From Tricholomella constricta (Eukaryota; Basidiomycota; Agaricomycetes; Agaricales; Lyophyllaceae): a stretch of 64,000 nt of DNA. How positions within the stretch are numbered: the first letter of the stretch is position 1; every line of letters begins with the position of its first letter. Positions 28,620 through 39,693 of this stretch are shown piece after piece. The notes below the pieces were generated by a model. The model searched no databases, had not been told where the DNA came from, and saw nothing but the letters and a program-made list of their open reading frames with translations. A program made the translations under genes and the position numbers. Location of the stretch: positions 496,001 through 560,000 of the forward strand of contig JAACJP010000011.1 of assembly GCA_013368375.1 (NCBI GenBank), read 5' to 3'.

Positions 28620-29690
28620 AAGCATGTCCTATTACCATGGCTGGCTTAGGCTTCGGTCTTGCCAACACCCCTATGTCTTCAGCACCAGCACTATCGCCAA
28701 CACCACAACCACCTCCAACGTCAACACAATATCTCAAGTCTTTCATCAACTGGACTGGCTTTGGTCGCTCTATCTTCGACAATTCTATGCCCAAACCCAA
28801 GATTTTGGTTACAACTCCAAGAAGATTCCTCAAATATGCCAAGAATGTTCCAGTTTCGCTATTTCGTTTCCATCCAACAGGATCTCCCATCTACATCTGC
28901 GCACAGTTCCTTCGAACATCTCAAACGCGCGTTCACTTCTTATCCCGTTCTTCGACCCCAACAAACCGTCCACTCTGCCCTTCTTTGCCAACTTAGGTTT
29001 CTACCCTACCTTTTCTCCAAAACGTTCCAATCTTTCTACCGTCCCCGCTGCTGAAAACCTTGCTACTTTTAGATCAGATTCATGCTGAACTTTGTGCCGA
29101 ACTTCAGTATTTGCAAGAACGTCAAGAAAAAATATTCAACACTCGTTTTTCCCTTCTCCAACTTATGCGCCCGACCAACTGGTGTGGTTGCTTTGCCAGA
29201 ATATTCGAACAACTCGACCATCACTTAAATTGGATCATTGATGCCACGGTCCCTTCCCAGTTGTTCAATGAATCAGCTTACAATCATATCAGCTATGTCT
29301 ACCATTCTATCTCTCTCGTCTACATCCAGTTTTTCACACCTCCCTATTGGAACCTTATTAAGATCCCTCTGAATTCCACCCACATTCCTCTCCACAATCC
29401 TTCCAACTCGCCGACTCTCCCCCATCTATTTCCCATATTCTCGACTCTCACAAAATAGGTCACCGTTATGAGTATTTTGTCCACTGGTCTTCCCTACCCG
29501 ACACCGACAACTCCTGAATTCCTCTCTCCGACATCCCTACCACCGCCAACAAAATCATCGACCGTTTCCATCGCCGACATCCTTGTGCTCCAAGACCTCA
29601 CCCAGTTATGTTACAATGACATTTTTCTCTTCCTACTGATACTGTACCTACTATCCCAGACACTACTGTACCTACACAAGCGGTGAATCA
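28620..29690 (+). pseudogene. pol: Element H RNase H, integrase C-terminus and chromodomain remnants
   Basis: Several frames are needed. SFEHLKRAFTSYPVL (about 28905-28960) resembles the start of a Ty3-type RNase H. LVWLLCQNIRTTRPSLKLDH followed by YLSRLHPVFHTSLLEPY (29170-29360) matches the integrase C-terminal region. ILDSHKIGHRYEYFVHW ... IDRFHRRHP (29430-29590) is a chromodomain with one TGA replacing a likely Trp. RT and the integrase core are missing. This was a chromovirus unlike A, B and D. Confidence 0.6.
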
Positions 29691-30380
29691 AGACAAATCA
29701 ACTGCCGAATCTCCCCTCTCTATGGCTGAGTCACATATTGCACTCCGGCACGACTGGCGTCACGTCAGGAGACATGTCAGCCTCGGTAGATGGTTGTGAA
29801 CAGGATTCGGTACACAATTCCACTTCATCGTTTTTACGACACCATCTACGATCCAAAAACGAAATCCTTGTTCCGTCTATGTACCTCCCCCTGCTACTAC
29901 TACTCATACAGGCCGCGTCACTTGTCCTCCCCATCGTCTCGACCCGCCATTAAGCCTTGACCATAACAGAATGCCACTTTGTTTCTTGAGTGATCTCCCC
30001 TTTAGGGTCTCGCACAATAGGATGACCACATGTGCTTCTGTGGAGCATGAAGGGTCCGACTTAGCAATTTGGAGCCTTGCATACTATTTGGGTGCCAAAA
30101 ATGCAATTATGGCTGTGTATGTTCGGGCGTAGTTATTTCGATGAGTGAACCTATATGCAAGTATAACTTGGCTTTGGTAGATAGCTGTGTCTCATACATA
30201 CACCACCTTTGAAACCGCTAGAACTCAGACCTGCCGTTTAATGGCCCACGCAACCAAGTTGCCACTTGCCGCTACACTATTCATATGTGCATCGTTGCTC
30301 CTCGTCATTGGTTCTGACCATTCACCATACCTCAACAGAACTCTGTCTACTCCTGTTTTCCGTTCTTCACTCCGTCGAAG
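29691..30380. other. No gene seen
   Basis: This is probably the 3' untranslated part of H grading into unrelated sequence. Short frames occur, none with recognisable motifs or consistent codon use. No LTR end was found for H. Confidence 0.4.
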
Positions 30381-30760
30381 ATGAAAGCGAGCCTAGCAGC
30401 TCAAAAGCTCCAGGCCAGATACACCTTCGATCGTCCTGCCGCAGTCCCAGAAGCGAAGATCCTGAACACCTTCACTGGGATCAAGCACATCTTTAACGAT
30501 CCTTCTCGCTTTTAATTTCATCTATGAGAAGTATGGATATGGATCATTCGTAAACACTGATGAAGTCGTCAAGTAAGTGAGCGCGGCCATCAATCTTTCT
30601 CACAGTTCTCATTCTTTGCAGACATGATACCGATAAGGCCATGGTAAGCTATCTACAATCAAAGCAGGGGCGATATCTGACCTGATTCCCTAGACTATGC
30701 ACGCAGTTTTGTATGTTGTGTCAATTCCATGTCATTCAAGTGATGCAGATTATCAGGTCG
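30381..30760 (+). pseudogene. Fragment resembling a Ppo-type fatty-acid oxygenase
   Basis: The frame reads LQARYTFDRPAAVPEAKILN, then TFTGIKHIFNDPSRF. One extra T near 30512 breaks the frame; the next reads FIYEKYGYGSFVNTDEVVK. Two introns are recognisable: 30573-30621 (GTAAGT...GCAG) and 30644-30693 (GTAAGC...CTAG). Splicing gives VVKHDTDKAMTMHAV. This order resembles the P450-like half of fungal psi-factor-producing oxygenases. The flanks do not continue the protein on either side. Identification is from memory of the family. Confidence 0.4.
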
Positions 30761-31413
30761 GTCTTGGCGCCGTGTTCACATCGATGCCAGATGCGCAAAG
30801 TAAATGCAATAAGAGCTTTGGTGCGACCGACTCACTCTTCTCCTCGCCTGCCCTCGATGGTGTCTGCCGCCACAGTCAGCCGTTGTGCTGGTCACCATCA
30901 CCGAGTCGCCACCGCCCCCCGTGCGAAGTTCGAACAGAGGACGAGATCATTGCAATCATCGAGCGCAAACGCCAAAGAAATCTTGCCAGGAAGTGCAGAC
31001 ACCTGGAGGGGAAGCGGGCGCGAGATCATCATCATCAAGAAGACGCCAAGTTGAAGGGCGCCCCGTTCACCACCAACCCCTCGGACGAGGAGCACGTTGA
31101 TACCAACCGTGCGCCCTTCGCTGGCCGGTCGGCCGGGCGCAGTCTCAATGCAGCATGCCATGGCCTCGGTGTACCTTTGGATGTGATTCGCGAGTATGAG
31201 ATTGTGAATGTGGTTGCTCCAGAGCCTAGACCTTTCATCGACTTTCAGAGGCCGTGGTTGGCAGTGGGGCCGTGCGTCGCCGCAGTTCATCGGCCAGACG
31301 CATTGGAGGTCTTGAGGAAAGGGCGCATTGGGCATCGTGTAGGAGGGTCATCACTGAGTACTCATGGTCGTTATGAAGAGAAAGACAGGGAAACTTGGGG
31401 AAGCTGGATTTGA
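30697..31413 (+). other. Open frame of unknown nature
   Basis: A 238-codon frame begins in the Ppo-like exon and continues through unrelated Arg/His-rich sequence to 31413. I see no domain. The composition changes at about 30760, so this is probably a chance fusion rather than a gene. Confidence 0.2.
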
Positions 31414-31697
31414 TTGAAGGATTTGATGAATTCATTCCTGAATTCCATTTTGTTCTACTTCTCTTTCTCTCTCTTTTCATTTTTGACTCGGATTTCATAA
31501 AATATATCTATCTGTAACTTGACTATGTATAACTATTACTGCTAATTATTTCGACCGGAGACTTTGATTGTACGAATGTGTCCACATGGCACATCCTTGA
31601 CCGAAGCTCGATCGGAGACTCAAAGTGAGCTATCATAGTATCTGCAGAATACCATACAGAACTTGGTCCTGCCGTTCAACGGCCGCACCTTACCTAG
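31414..31697. other. No feature seen
   Basis: AT-rich sequence with no frame or repeat that I could support. Confidence 0.4.
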
Positions 31698-32475
31698 TCA
31701 AATGCAGGCAACACTGTGTGTTTATGTGTGTCTGTATGTGTGCAAGCTGCAGATCAATAGAGATCAATTCACGGACAGTTCATCCTGCTGCTGATTCCTG
31801 CATAATAAGACCATGTTCCGTGTTTCTTTTTATCAGCGGTCATCCCAAGACGACAGCGGACACGTATGGCAGTGAGATTCTTTGATCATGTGGCTCAAAC
31901 ATGAATTCATGAGGCTCTTTCACACAGGCAACACTGTCATAACTTTGCAAAACCAAACTGATACCATCAGTTAAAGCGTTTTGCACGGCGGATTCACTGA
32001 TGACCCTCATTTTGCAAAACACCGCAGTTGACCGGTTACAACTGTGCTGACCGTTTTTTGATACCCGGCAGGACCGGTTGGACCGATTTGGGCTTGCCAC
32101 ATCAGCAAAATGGTTCGAGTCTTGTGAGCAGAACTGAAGCAATCAAAAGGGTCTCAAAATCAATTACATCGATCGTAATGTCCACAATCTAGTAAAGGCG
32201 ATTACGGCTGGATGGCAGTCCTCATAACATCATTACAATTAAATCATAAGTCATGAAATATCTGTGCTCATTGTAACCAATGTAATGATTGCATATCCTA
32301 TTACCCATTTAAAGTAGGTTACGGCAAGGCAGGGACCAATATATGGGCTTAGTACAAGGCAATAACAACACAAATATCAGAATGCAAAATTGCTTGCATC
32401 GAAATCATTTCACACTTGTGCATTGGCTAGAAATTAGAATAATGACATTAGAAGGTACAATTACAGGCAAGGGTA
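31698..32475. repeat. Dispersed repeat I, copy 1 (empty-site copy)
   Basis: This 0.78-kb sequence (starting GTCAAATGCAGG) recurs at 37816-39467. Near 32096-32108 it reads GCCACATCAGCAAAATG without interruption, which is the empty target of the hAT-like element in copy 2. It has about 90 bp (32109-32200) that copy 2 lacks. I see no coding capacity and no clear terminal repeats, so the class is unknown. Confidence 0.75.
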
Positions 32476-32486
32476 TTACAATCAGC

Positions 32487-32680
32487 GACACGCCCCGACG
32501 CCCGACTACCAGCCTGGCGACAAGGTGTACTTGGACGCGACCGACATTTCTATGACCTGACCGTCTAAGAAATTGTCGCATCGCTACCTTGGCCCTTTTG
32601 TCGTGCAAAGGCGAGTCGGCCCGCTCGCATAACGCCTCCTGTTGCCTCAGTCCATGAAGCGCATCCACCCAGTCTTCCAG
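32487..32680 (+). pseudogene. pol: Integrase C-terminal scrap of an A/D-type chromovirus
   Basis: The translation RHAPTPDYQPGDKVYLDAT ... KKLSHRYLGPFVVQRRVGPLA ... MKRIHPVFQ matches D and A pol just before the chromodomain. Two stops interrupt it: TGA at about 32558 (CGA in relatives) and TAA at about 32629 (TAT in relatives). It abuts repeat I on the left and unrelated coding sequence on the right. Confidence 0.85.
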
Positions 32681-32833
32681 AGCGCCTTAGCTTCACCGAC
32701 GACCTACTTGCACAGGAAGAGGATTATACAATTGCTGGACCAGTCACACCCAGCGCAATTGCAGAGCTGACTCGGACCGGGAGGCTTTTGGAGCTCAACG
32801 AGCTTCTTTCAAATGCAGATGCGCCAGTATAAG
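32681..32833 (+). pseudogene. Orphan protein C-terminus
   Basis: A frame of about 50 codons reads ERLSFTDDLLAQEEDYTIAG ... LTRTGRLLELNELLSNADAPV and stops at 32831. The composition looks protein-like, but I do not recognise it and nothing upstream continues it. Confidence 0.25.
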
Positions 32834-33030
32834 CATTAGGTACAGTTGAACCGGTAGTCCAAATATGTTATTTCTGTGATCTAATTGATGATTTACCTTG
32901 TGAAATTCCCTTCAAATACCAGCCGTCGAATGAGAGAGTTTGACCACCGAGCCCCCCATTCCGCTTTTGGTAATTGATGGTATTTATTTGCGCACTGTTT
33001 GTACTCACTTCAAGTTCGCGAGGCCTCGCC

Positions 33031-33228
33031 GGTCCACTTCGTTTTCAGTTCGTTCCAGTGAAGTGGAAACGAAGTGTCACTTCACTTCACTTCAATTCAC
33101 TTCGCGGCAACACTATCAAGATGGTAGTGGCATTAGGACAGGTAAGAACTTTTCAGCAACGTCACTTGTTTGTTTCTCAAATCCTTGCACCCGGGTTTCC
33201 ATACAAGCGTCCAAAAAAAACCCGGGTT
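33031..33228. repeat. CACTTC inverted repeats
   Basis: CACTTCGTTT (33035-33044) is the reverse complement of AAACGAAGTG (33067-33076), followed by several CACTTC/TTCACTTC units to about 33105. A second palindromic pair, ACCCGGGT, brackets 33189-33228. These may be remnants of a small inverted-repeat transposon. Confidence 0.45.
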
Positions 33229-33239
33229 CCTCTGAGAAA

Positions 33240-34271
33240 CAGGGTCTCCAAATAGTTTTATCCTACATTGACATCGAGTTTGTACGCACATGTCAGGCGG
33301 CATTCATCTACTTTGACTCAGACACCTGCTACGACAAGGCTGGGCAAGCCATCGTTGCGCGCTCATGGAACTTATCGGATGACCTTGGCCAGATCGAGTA
33401 TATCTTCTCTGACAAGGCTGTTATTACCCTGACTCAGGTGCGTCGTTTCCGGTATTCATTTTACATACATTTCTGAACCATCTCCAGAACTCGATGATAT
33501 TCCGCGAATGCTCTATCGCGGGAAAAGTGTACCGTGGGGACCCCGAATCGGTTCGCGAAAAACACCCAGATGTGCAGCCCGTCGCACCCCTGACGAAAGG
33601 TGCGAATCCCGCCTCCCTCCCGGCGTCGTCCTCTGGCGAATCCTCCATCGCAGCAGGCTCCAACGACGACCAGAAAGACCTCGCAACGGCCGTCCCCGAA
33701 CCGCCTGCCCCCGGCGCCACCAAGCTCTCCCCGCAAATCTTATATCACTTTTCCGACGCAACCCTCGCCGCAGGCCTCCAAGCCTCTGCCAGTGCAGACC
33801 CCAACTCCCCCGATGCAGCACACGCACAATCCTTTAATGGCTTCTTCTCCGTGCTCGCGCTCTGCCACACCGTCCTGACTGGCGTTGACCCCGAGACAGG
33901 TTCACTCGAGTACAAGGCACAAAGTTCGGATGAGGCGGTGCTCGTGTAGGCCGCGGCGAAATGTTGGATTTGTGTTCCGGGGGCGCGACGTTGATGTGCT
34001 GATGCTGCAGACGCTGTTCAGCGAAGAGCTGGAACGGTACCAGCTGTTGAACATCCTCGAGTTTACGAGCGCTCGGAAAAGGATGAGTGTCGTGTTGCGC
34101 AAGTTGGACGAGCAGGATGGGTGGATGTTTTTATTGTGCAAGGGTGCGGATACTGTTATCTATGAGAGGCTTAAGGAGGGTGCGGATGAGTTGAAGGCAG
34201 ACCAGAGACATTTAGCGGAGTTTGCCAGCGGAGGGCTGAGGACGCTCTCATTGGCGTACAAGGTCATCTAA
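33240..34271 (+). pseudogene. P4-type ATPase (phospholipid flippase) remnant
   Basis: The sequence IDIEFVRTCQAAFIYFDSD ... WNLSDDLGQIEYIFSDK leads to the phosphorylation site. An intron follows (about 33438-33488), then NSMIFRECSIAGKVYRGD. After a frameshift near 33950 comes the nucleotide-binding region: LNILEFTSARKRMSVVLRKL and LCKGADTVIYERL. Working P4 ATPases move phospholipids across membranes. Here the invariant DKTGTLT has become DKAVITLT, a TAG replaces a likely Gln at 33947, and both ends are missing. It is not functional. Confidence 0.7.
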
Positions 34272-34369
34272 GGTGGGTCTCTAATTTTTCTTTTCTCCTG
34301 AGATTTGTGATGTTGATGTAGTGAGCGTGCCATACAGCTTATCTGCGCCAAATCGTGCATCTGTTGATT

Positions 34370-35115
34370 TCAATCCCTTCTTTCAATCAGACCAATCCTT
34401 CCCCGCCCCATGCTCGCGAAAATACATACCGCCAACTCTTCCGTCTCAAGGCCGTCCATATAAAAACCATCTTTGCAGTCATCTATATCGGAATCGAAGT
34501 CACAGTTGGAGGTGCGACTTTCCTTTTACTAATATTTTGAACTACCAGCACTAAAGACGTGTAACTAACTCTGCCGGGTATAACTCGTCAGGCTTTCTCG
34601 GTGGTAAGTTCGATTGTGTCAACTGTGTTGCAGTACTGATCAATGCGTTGGGCAGGCCTTATGCTAGGGCGCATAGGTCTCATGTGGCTTAACATATTGA
34701 CGATACCACAGGTCGGTGGCCATCTAGTGGTAATCATCTACACTATCCATCGCAATCATGTATGTAACCTTCTCGCAACTGATAACTACTGTTAATCCTG
34801 TCTGTAGACTCGAAATCACGATCTAGTTCGTCCCATCCATCATCGGAAACGCAGTCGCCGTAAGTCGCGCCTGCCTGTCTCCTTTCGTGCTTCTTGCTCA
34901 TCTTGCGACAGGTCTCCCTGATTGGACTTGTTCTGAGGCCCATGTTCCAGGTCATGCTCTCACACTCCTCGAAGGTCCTCTCGCGGTGGCTCTTGACCGT
35001 CTGCATAGGATGGATCACCGGCATCGGCATGGTCGGCTCCGCTGACCTGCCCTTCCTCACCGGACTCTTGTCCTCCCGGTTTGGTACTGCCTCCCTCCAA
35101 CCACTGCGCTTCAAG
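34370..35115 (+). pseudogene. MFS transporter remnant
   Basis: Segments across at least three short introns read LFRLKAVHIKTIFAVIYIGIE, GYNSSGFLGG, GLMLGRIGLMWLNILTIPQV, FVPSIIGNAVAVSLIGLVL and WLLTVCIGWITGIGMVGSAD, then FGTASLQPL. The hydrophobic segments and their order fit a fungal major facilitator transporter. A TAG at about 34823 stands where Trp is likely, and the N-terminal half is missing. It adjoins the P4-ATPase remnant. Confidence 0.6.
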
Positions 35116-35726
35116 ATCTTCGACGCACATTTATTTCAATGCACTGACGCTGATGGTTGTAACTGTGTGTTCAGAATGGTGGGCCCATGTTGGTTACGAT
35201 GCTGGTGGTGTGGGTGTTTGTCCCGAAGGGTGTGTGGCGCGTGGACTGAGGGGGGACATTCGGGTGGACGCATTTGTGTCTTTCATTCTCTTGCTTAGGG
35301 TTTGTATCTTGTAAGGGAACACAAGGTTGACATAGACATGTTATGGCTGGAGACTTGACGCGGACGTATCAGGGCTTTAAAGTGTTGGTGCGAAGCCCTT
35401 CAGCAACTTACACAAACTCCCGGCTCGGATCTGCACCTCCTCTCAAAGGGATCATCATCCATGCGCACCCCAAATTGCTTCGCTAGGAGGGAACACATCC
35501 GAAGGGAAATTGCGACAGAAACAACACCGCGTCCTTGACAAGCGATGCCACAACTGGGGATTGACGACACGTTGCGCAAGTCCCTCGACGTACCCGGCAT
35601 GCCCTCGTTCAATCAAAGCATATAACATAGCAGCAGTAAACTAAGAGCAGGGATGACTACATACACTGGAATGATAGCTAAAGGGGGGAAAAATAGGGTA
35701 TTGAATTCGGTTATGCTCTGAACAAA
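35116..35726. other. No gene seen
   Basis: Intergenic between the MFS remnant and the minus-strand gene. Short frames at 35400-35612 show no motif. Confidence 0.45.
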
Positions 35727-36442
35727 CTAGCCCTGGAAACGCATGAACTTGGGATGAAGGACTGCAGGGCCCCGCGTCGGAATGTTAAGGAAGCGATCAT
35801 CGTGGCCCTCTTGTTTAATTCTGATCCGGATACCTTCTGGAACCATATAGGTCTCCCAGTTGGGATCGGGGTTGCCTTTGCGCAGTCGCTCCATAGACGT
35901 CTTGAACTCAGTTGAGCCATTCTTTTGTCTCTCGAAGCTTTCCTCGATGGACACGACTTCGCCGCCGCCAATGCTGTCTGAGTAAAGAGTGATGTTTTCG
36001 GGAGTGCGAATGTATTGGCCGCTCTTGTCGACAAAGTCGAGGGAGTAAGAGTGATATTGTGCCAAGTCCCCTTCAAAAACGCGGATCGAGAGGTTCGGGC
36101 CCAGTTCCGTCACCTGAATGGCCTCGCCCTCGCGGGGTTTACGCTGTCAATGTAGAATTAGTTGACCGCCGCAAAAGTTGACCAGGAGCACGAGCGACCT
36201 ACTCCGATCTGCGCGGCGACTGGGATATTCCTGGCTCTCTCGCTCTCTGCCCGTGTGTTTTTGACCGCTATGATACCGTTCTCGACCGAGCCATACTGGC
36301 TCGCGAGCACGCTCCTGACTCGGTCTATCGAAAAATTGACCTCAGTCGCGAGCTTTGCAAGAAACTCCGTCATCTCATAAGTCTCTCCACGCCGCGGAGG
36401 GGTTCGAGGTTGGAACGTAGAGGGTTGGTTGGAATGGCCCAT
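35727..36442 (-). CDS. Two-exon hypothetical protein (218 aa)
   Basis: Exon 1 runs 36442-36203 (80 codons, MGHSNQPSTFQPRTPP ... AAQIG). A 59-nt intron at 36202-36144 (GTAGGT...TGACAG) falls between codons. Exon 2 runs 36143-35727 (RKPREGEAIQVTELGPNLS ... PKFMRFQG). No stop or frameshift breaks it, unlike most of the region. The middle alternates charged and hydrophobic residues like a beta-rich soluble domain. There is no signal peptide or membrane segment. An AT-rich TATA-like box lies 40 nt upstream. I do not recognise the family. Its intactness suggests a host gene under constraint. Confidence 0.7.
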
Positions 36443-36480
36443 AGTGGGAGGCGGTAATGATGCAGCTGCGTGGCAGAGAG

Positions 36481-36488
36481 TTTAAATA
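36481..36488 (-). promoter_or_regulatory. TATA-like box
   Basis: The minus strand reads TATTTAAA about 40 nt before the start codon of the two-exon gene. Confidence 0.35.
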
Positions 36489-37053
36489 CGCCGGGCGTGT
36501 CAACATGGACGTGACAGTTTATATCCCAGCCGTGATTCGAAGGGGAACTATTGTACTAGTCTGTGCCACTGCACCTCGGCAACAAGGATTGTCCGTTCAT
36601 GATTCATGAAAACACAAGCGCTCCTATTCACGTAGGTGTCGATGGCTAGCCGTACCGTCACTGATATATTGGTCGCACTAAAGGCACAGAAAAAGATAAC
36701 AAATCAACCAATGTGTTTCAAATACGAACAATGGGATCGAGGTTTTTTACTATTGCTTGTTCCCTTTGTGTTCCTGTCCGGGAATTCTCCGAAGGGTGAT
36801 TGTTTTTAGGTGATTCTTACGGAGATGGCGCGCCACACTATTGCTGACTTGCCACGCCACGGTTCTGATAGAATGGACCTTGACACAACAAAGGAATGCT
36901 AGCCACATAATTCTATCCATCCATCCCATCCATCGATTCCAATTCTTTTGTTTTTCCAAGTGCTTCCGTTCGAGAACAGCCCTGTCTCGTTCAAGTTATT
37001 GTAATAGCCTTGCATAAATATTGCAAATCTGGTGTCGTTTCTTTCATCTTCAG
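36489..37053. other. Intergenic, no gene seen
   Basis: This lies between two divergently oriented loci. No supported frame or repeat. AT-rich sequence near 37005-37020 (CATAAATATTG) may serve the plus-strand gene. Confidence 0.4.
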
Positions 37054-37756
37054 CCTCTCGACTTTGCTTCGAAGAAGACAGTAACCACCACCGTTTCTCT
37101 GAACGTGAGTACTCGTATATCTATGTCCTATTCGTCCTCAGACTTCGGTCGATGTTATTGTGGCGGTCAGCTTCTCCAGTCACACTAGTGTCGGTCATTT
37201 CTCTCATGACAACCTGAGGCTGATTGCGAGTTTTCCAGGTTCTCTACCTATGCCATCAAGGAAGTTCATTGGCGCTTCTGGATTGTTTACCGACCAACAG
37301 CGCCAGATAGACATTGAATTCAACAACATGGGCCTTCCTGAGGGCTTTGGTCCCCGCCGCCTGCTTCATGTTTGTGTTGGATTGGGCCAGGGTGTCCTTG
37401 TCACTCAATCACAGGTCATGAATGGAGCAGATTGGATTATCGACCCTGCCCTAGGATTTGTCGATGTTCATGACCAAGGTCGCAGTCACGCTCCACTGCC
37501 GGTCCCGGTTCTAATTGCACCTGCCAATGTCTTGGTCAACGGTGCAGATGTGGGCCTAATGGGATTTCCTATGCCCTGGTGTCATCAGCTGCGAGTGGAT
37601 CGTATAAATGTTCACGTGGTCCCCCACTTCGTCTATTACCCCCATAAACGAAATGCGCCGGGGGAAGACATGGTCCGTGATCATGCCAAGCCATCGGTGC
37701 ACTTTATGCGCATCTACTATGGCGGCCATATCCAGAACTGGAGGCAGATCGAGTAA
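37054..37756 (+). CDS. Hypothetical protein, probably two or more exons
   Basis: A frame without stops reads FASKKTVTTTVSLN at 37062-37104. After a short candidate intron (37105-37141, GTGAGT...CTCAG) it continues TSVDVIVAVSFSSHTSVGHF to the stop at 37756. The C-terminal part (WCHQLRVDRINVHVVPHFVYY ... VHFMRIYYGGHIQNW) looks well folded. No ATG lies at the N-terminus, so an upstream exon is likely. The 37-nt intron is unusually short. Repeat I begins 60 bp downstream. I do not recognise the family. Confidence 0.5.
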
Positions 37757-37815
37757 ATCATAGTTAGTGTTGTGCACAGGAATTAGAATGTTAGGGCAGG
37801 ATAGCGTACATGTGT

Positions 37816-38223
37816 CAAATGCAGGCCACTGTGTGTTTATGTGTGTCCGTATGTGTGCAAGCTGCAGATCAATAGAGATCAATTCGCGGACAGTTCATCC
37901 TGCTGCTGATTCCTGCATAACAGGACCATGTTCCGTGTTTCTTTTTATCAGCGGTCATCCCGAGACGACAGCGGACACGTATGGCAGTGAGATTCTTTGA
38001 TCATGTGGCTCAAACATGAATTCATGAGGCTCTTTCACACAGGCAACACTGTCATAACTTTGCAAAACCAAACTGATACCATCAGTTAAAGCGTTTTGCA
38101 CGGCGACTGTGATTCACTGATGACCCTCATTTTGCAAAACACCGCAGTTGACCGGTTACAACTGTGCCGACCTTTTTTTGATACCCGGCAGGACCGGTTG
38201 GACCGATTTGGGCTTGCCACATC
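37816..38223. repeat. Dispersed repeat I, copy 2, left part
   Basis: This closely matches 31698-32105 (copy 1) and is interrupted at 38224 by the hAT-like element. It ends with GCCACATC, which is repeated after the insertion. Confidence 0.78.
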
Positions 38224-39172
38224 TAGTGATTGTCACGGGTTTCAAAACCCGTGGGGGTTTTGGGTAGGGTACGCTGGGGTACGGGTCCGGGTTGGAATCT
38301 GTTAACCCCGCCCGTACCCGTACCCCCAGCGTGGGTTGGGCGGGTTAAGCGGGTTTACTCAGCGGGTTTTCGAGGCGGGTTTTCCTTAAACGGAAAGATA
38401 ATATAGGCCCGGAGGGCGCGGCCTACCCCCAACATCAGCAAAATGACCCAGCAGTAGGCAATGTCATATGATCGGTTGTTATGTTTGTGATTGTGTAGAG
38501 TCTGACAATGGGCTTGAATCTCTATCTCAATATATGCAATCAGTTACACCATTCTCCAACCTGGTCGCAATGTCTCCAATCTCTTCAAGTCAGTTACAGT
38601 TGATTATCAATATTCTATGTTGCTCGCGCCTTGACCACGATACGGTTGTGAACCCAGGACTTGTCAGACTTGTGAACCAGTCACTCTCCACAGGCAAGCC
38701 TCCAGCTGCCGACTTCAACAAAAAAGCAACCTCAAGCTCCAAAGAACTTGAAAGAAGTCACAAAAGTGAGTGTGGGACAAACCATTTTTTGAGCAGACAA
38801 TGGCTGAAATTTTGTACAGCAACTTGCAAATGGTTCAGATGACTAACTGCCTGTTACCGCTGGTGACATGTTGAAGAAGGGCTAGGATGAATGTACCCAG
38901 CCACCCATGTGCCGTCAAACAAAGCGCGTTTATGCGTTTCGTCTCAAGACCAAACGCGTAAACAACGGCACGTGATCATGTGATGAAGGCAGATTGGGAT
39001 GAACTTCTTCTGTTTATTTAGAGACCCGTCGGGGGTTTCTTAACCCGTGGAACCCGTAAGAACCCCTACCCATACCCGCCAAAACCCTTACCCCACGTCG
39101 CGGGTACGGGTTTCTAAGGGTATGGGTACGGGTAGCCCTGGAAAACCCCAGGGTTACCCGTGACAATCACTA
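38224..39172. mobile_element. Non-autonomous hAT-like DNA transposon
   Basis: The 949-bp element begins TAGTGATTGTCACGGGT and ends with its exact reverse complement (17-bp perfect inverted ends). It is flanked by the 8-bp duplication GCCACATC. Copy 1 of repeat I (32.1 kb) shows the uninterrupted target. An 8-bp duplication and TAGTG-type ends fit the hAT superfamily. The subterminal regions are rich in ACCCGTACCC-like motifs. The 124-codon frame inside (38468-38842) has no transposase motif, so it would depend on an enzyme supplied elsewhere. Confidence 0.85.
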
Positions 39173-39467
39173 GCCACATCAGCAAAATGTAAAGATTACG
39201 GCTGGATGGCAGTCCTCATAACATCATTACAATTAAATCATAAGTCATGAAATATCTGTGCTCATTGTAACCAATGTAATGATTGCATATCCTATTACCC
39301 ATTTAAAGTAGGTTACGGCAAGGCAGGGACCAATATATGGGCTTAGTACAAGGCAATAACAACACAAATATCAGAATGCAAAATTGCTTGCATCGAAATC
39401 ATTTCACACTTGTGCATTGGCTAGAAATTAGAATAATGACATTAGAAGGTACAATTACGGGCAAATT
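39173..39467. repeat. Dispersed repeat I, copy 2, right part
   Basis: This resumes at GCCACATCAGCAAAATG and matches copy 1 to the segment ending AAGGTACAATTAC. It lacks about 90 bp present in copy 1 at 32109-32200. Confidence 0.75.
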
Positions 39468-39693
39468 ACGGGAGGACAATTGATTGACTGGGACGAACGT
39501 CCCGCGAACATGTTTGCCGGACGTCCGTGGACATGACATAAGCTCCATGAGTCAGCCAGCCAATGCTTGTTTGGTTGGTTTGGCTACAGCCTCTACATGT
39601 TATTGTCTGCACGCCGCTGGTCCATCGTTGACAAGACTGCTTCGACTACTGCTGTACTTAAGCGTCTTTCAGCAATGTAATTATTATCACACC

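Noticed and set aside
38468..38842. Transposase gene in the hAT-like element
   Set aside because: The 124-codon frame has no hAT dimerisation or catalytic motif and is too short.
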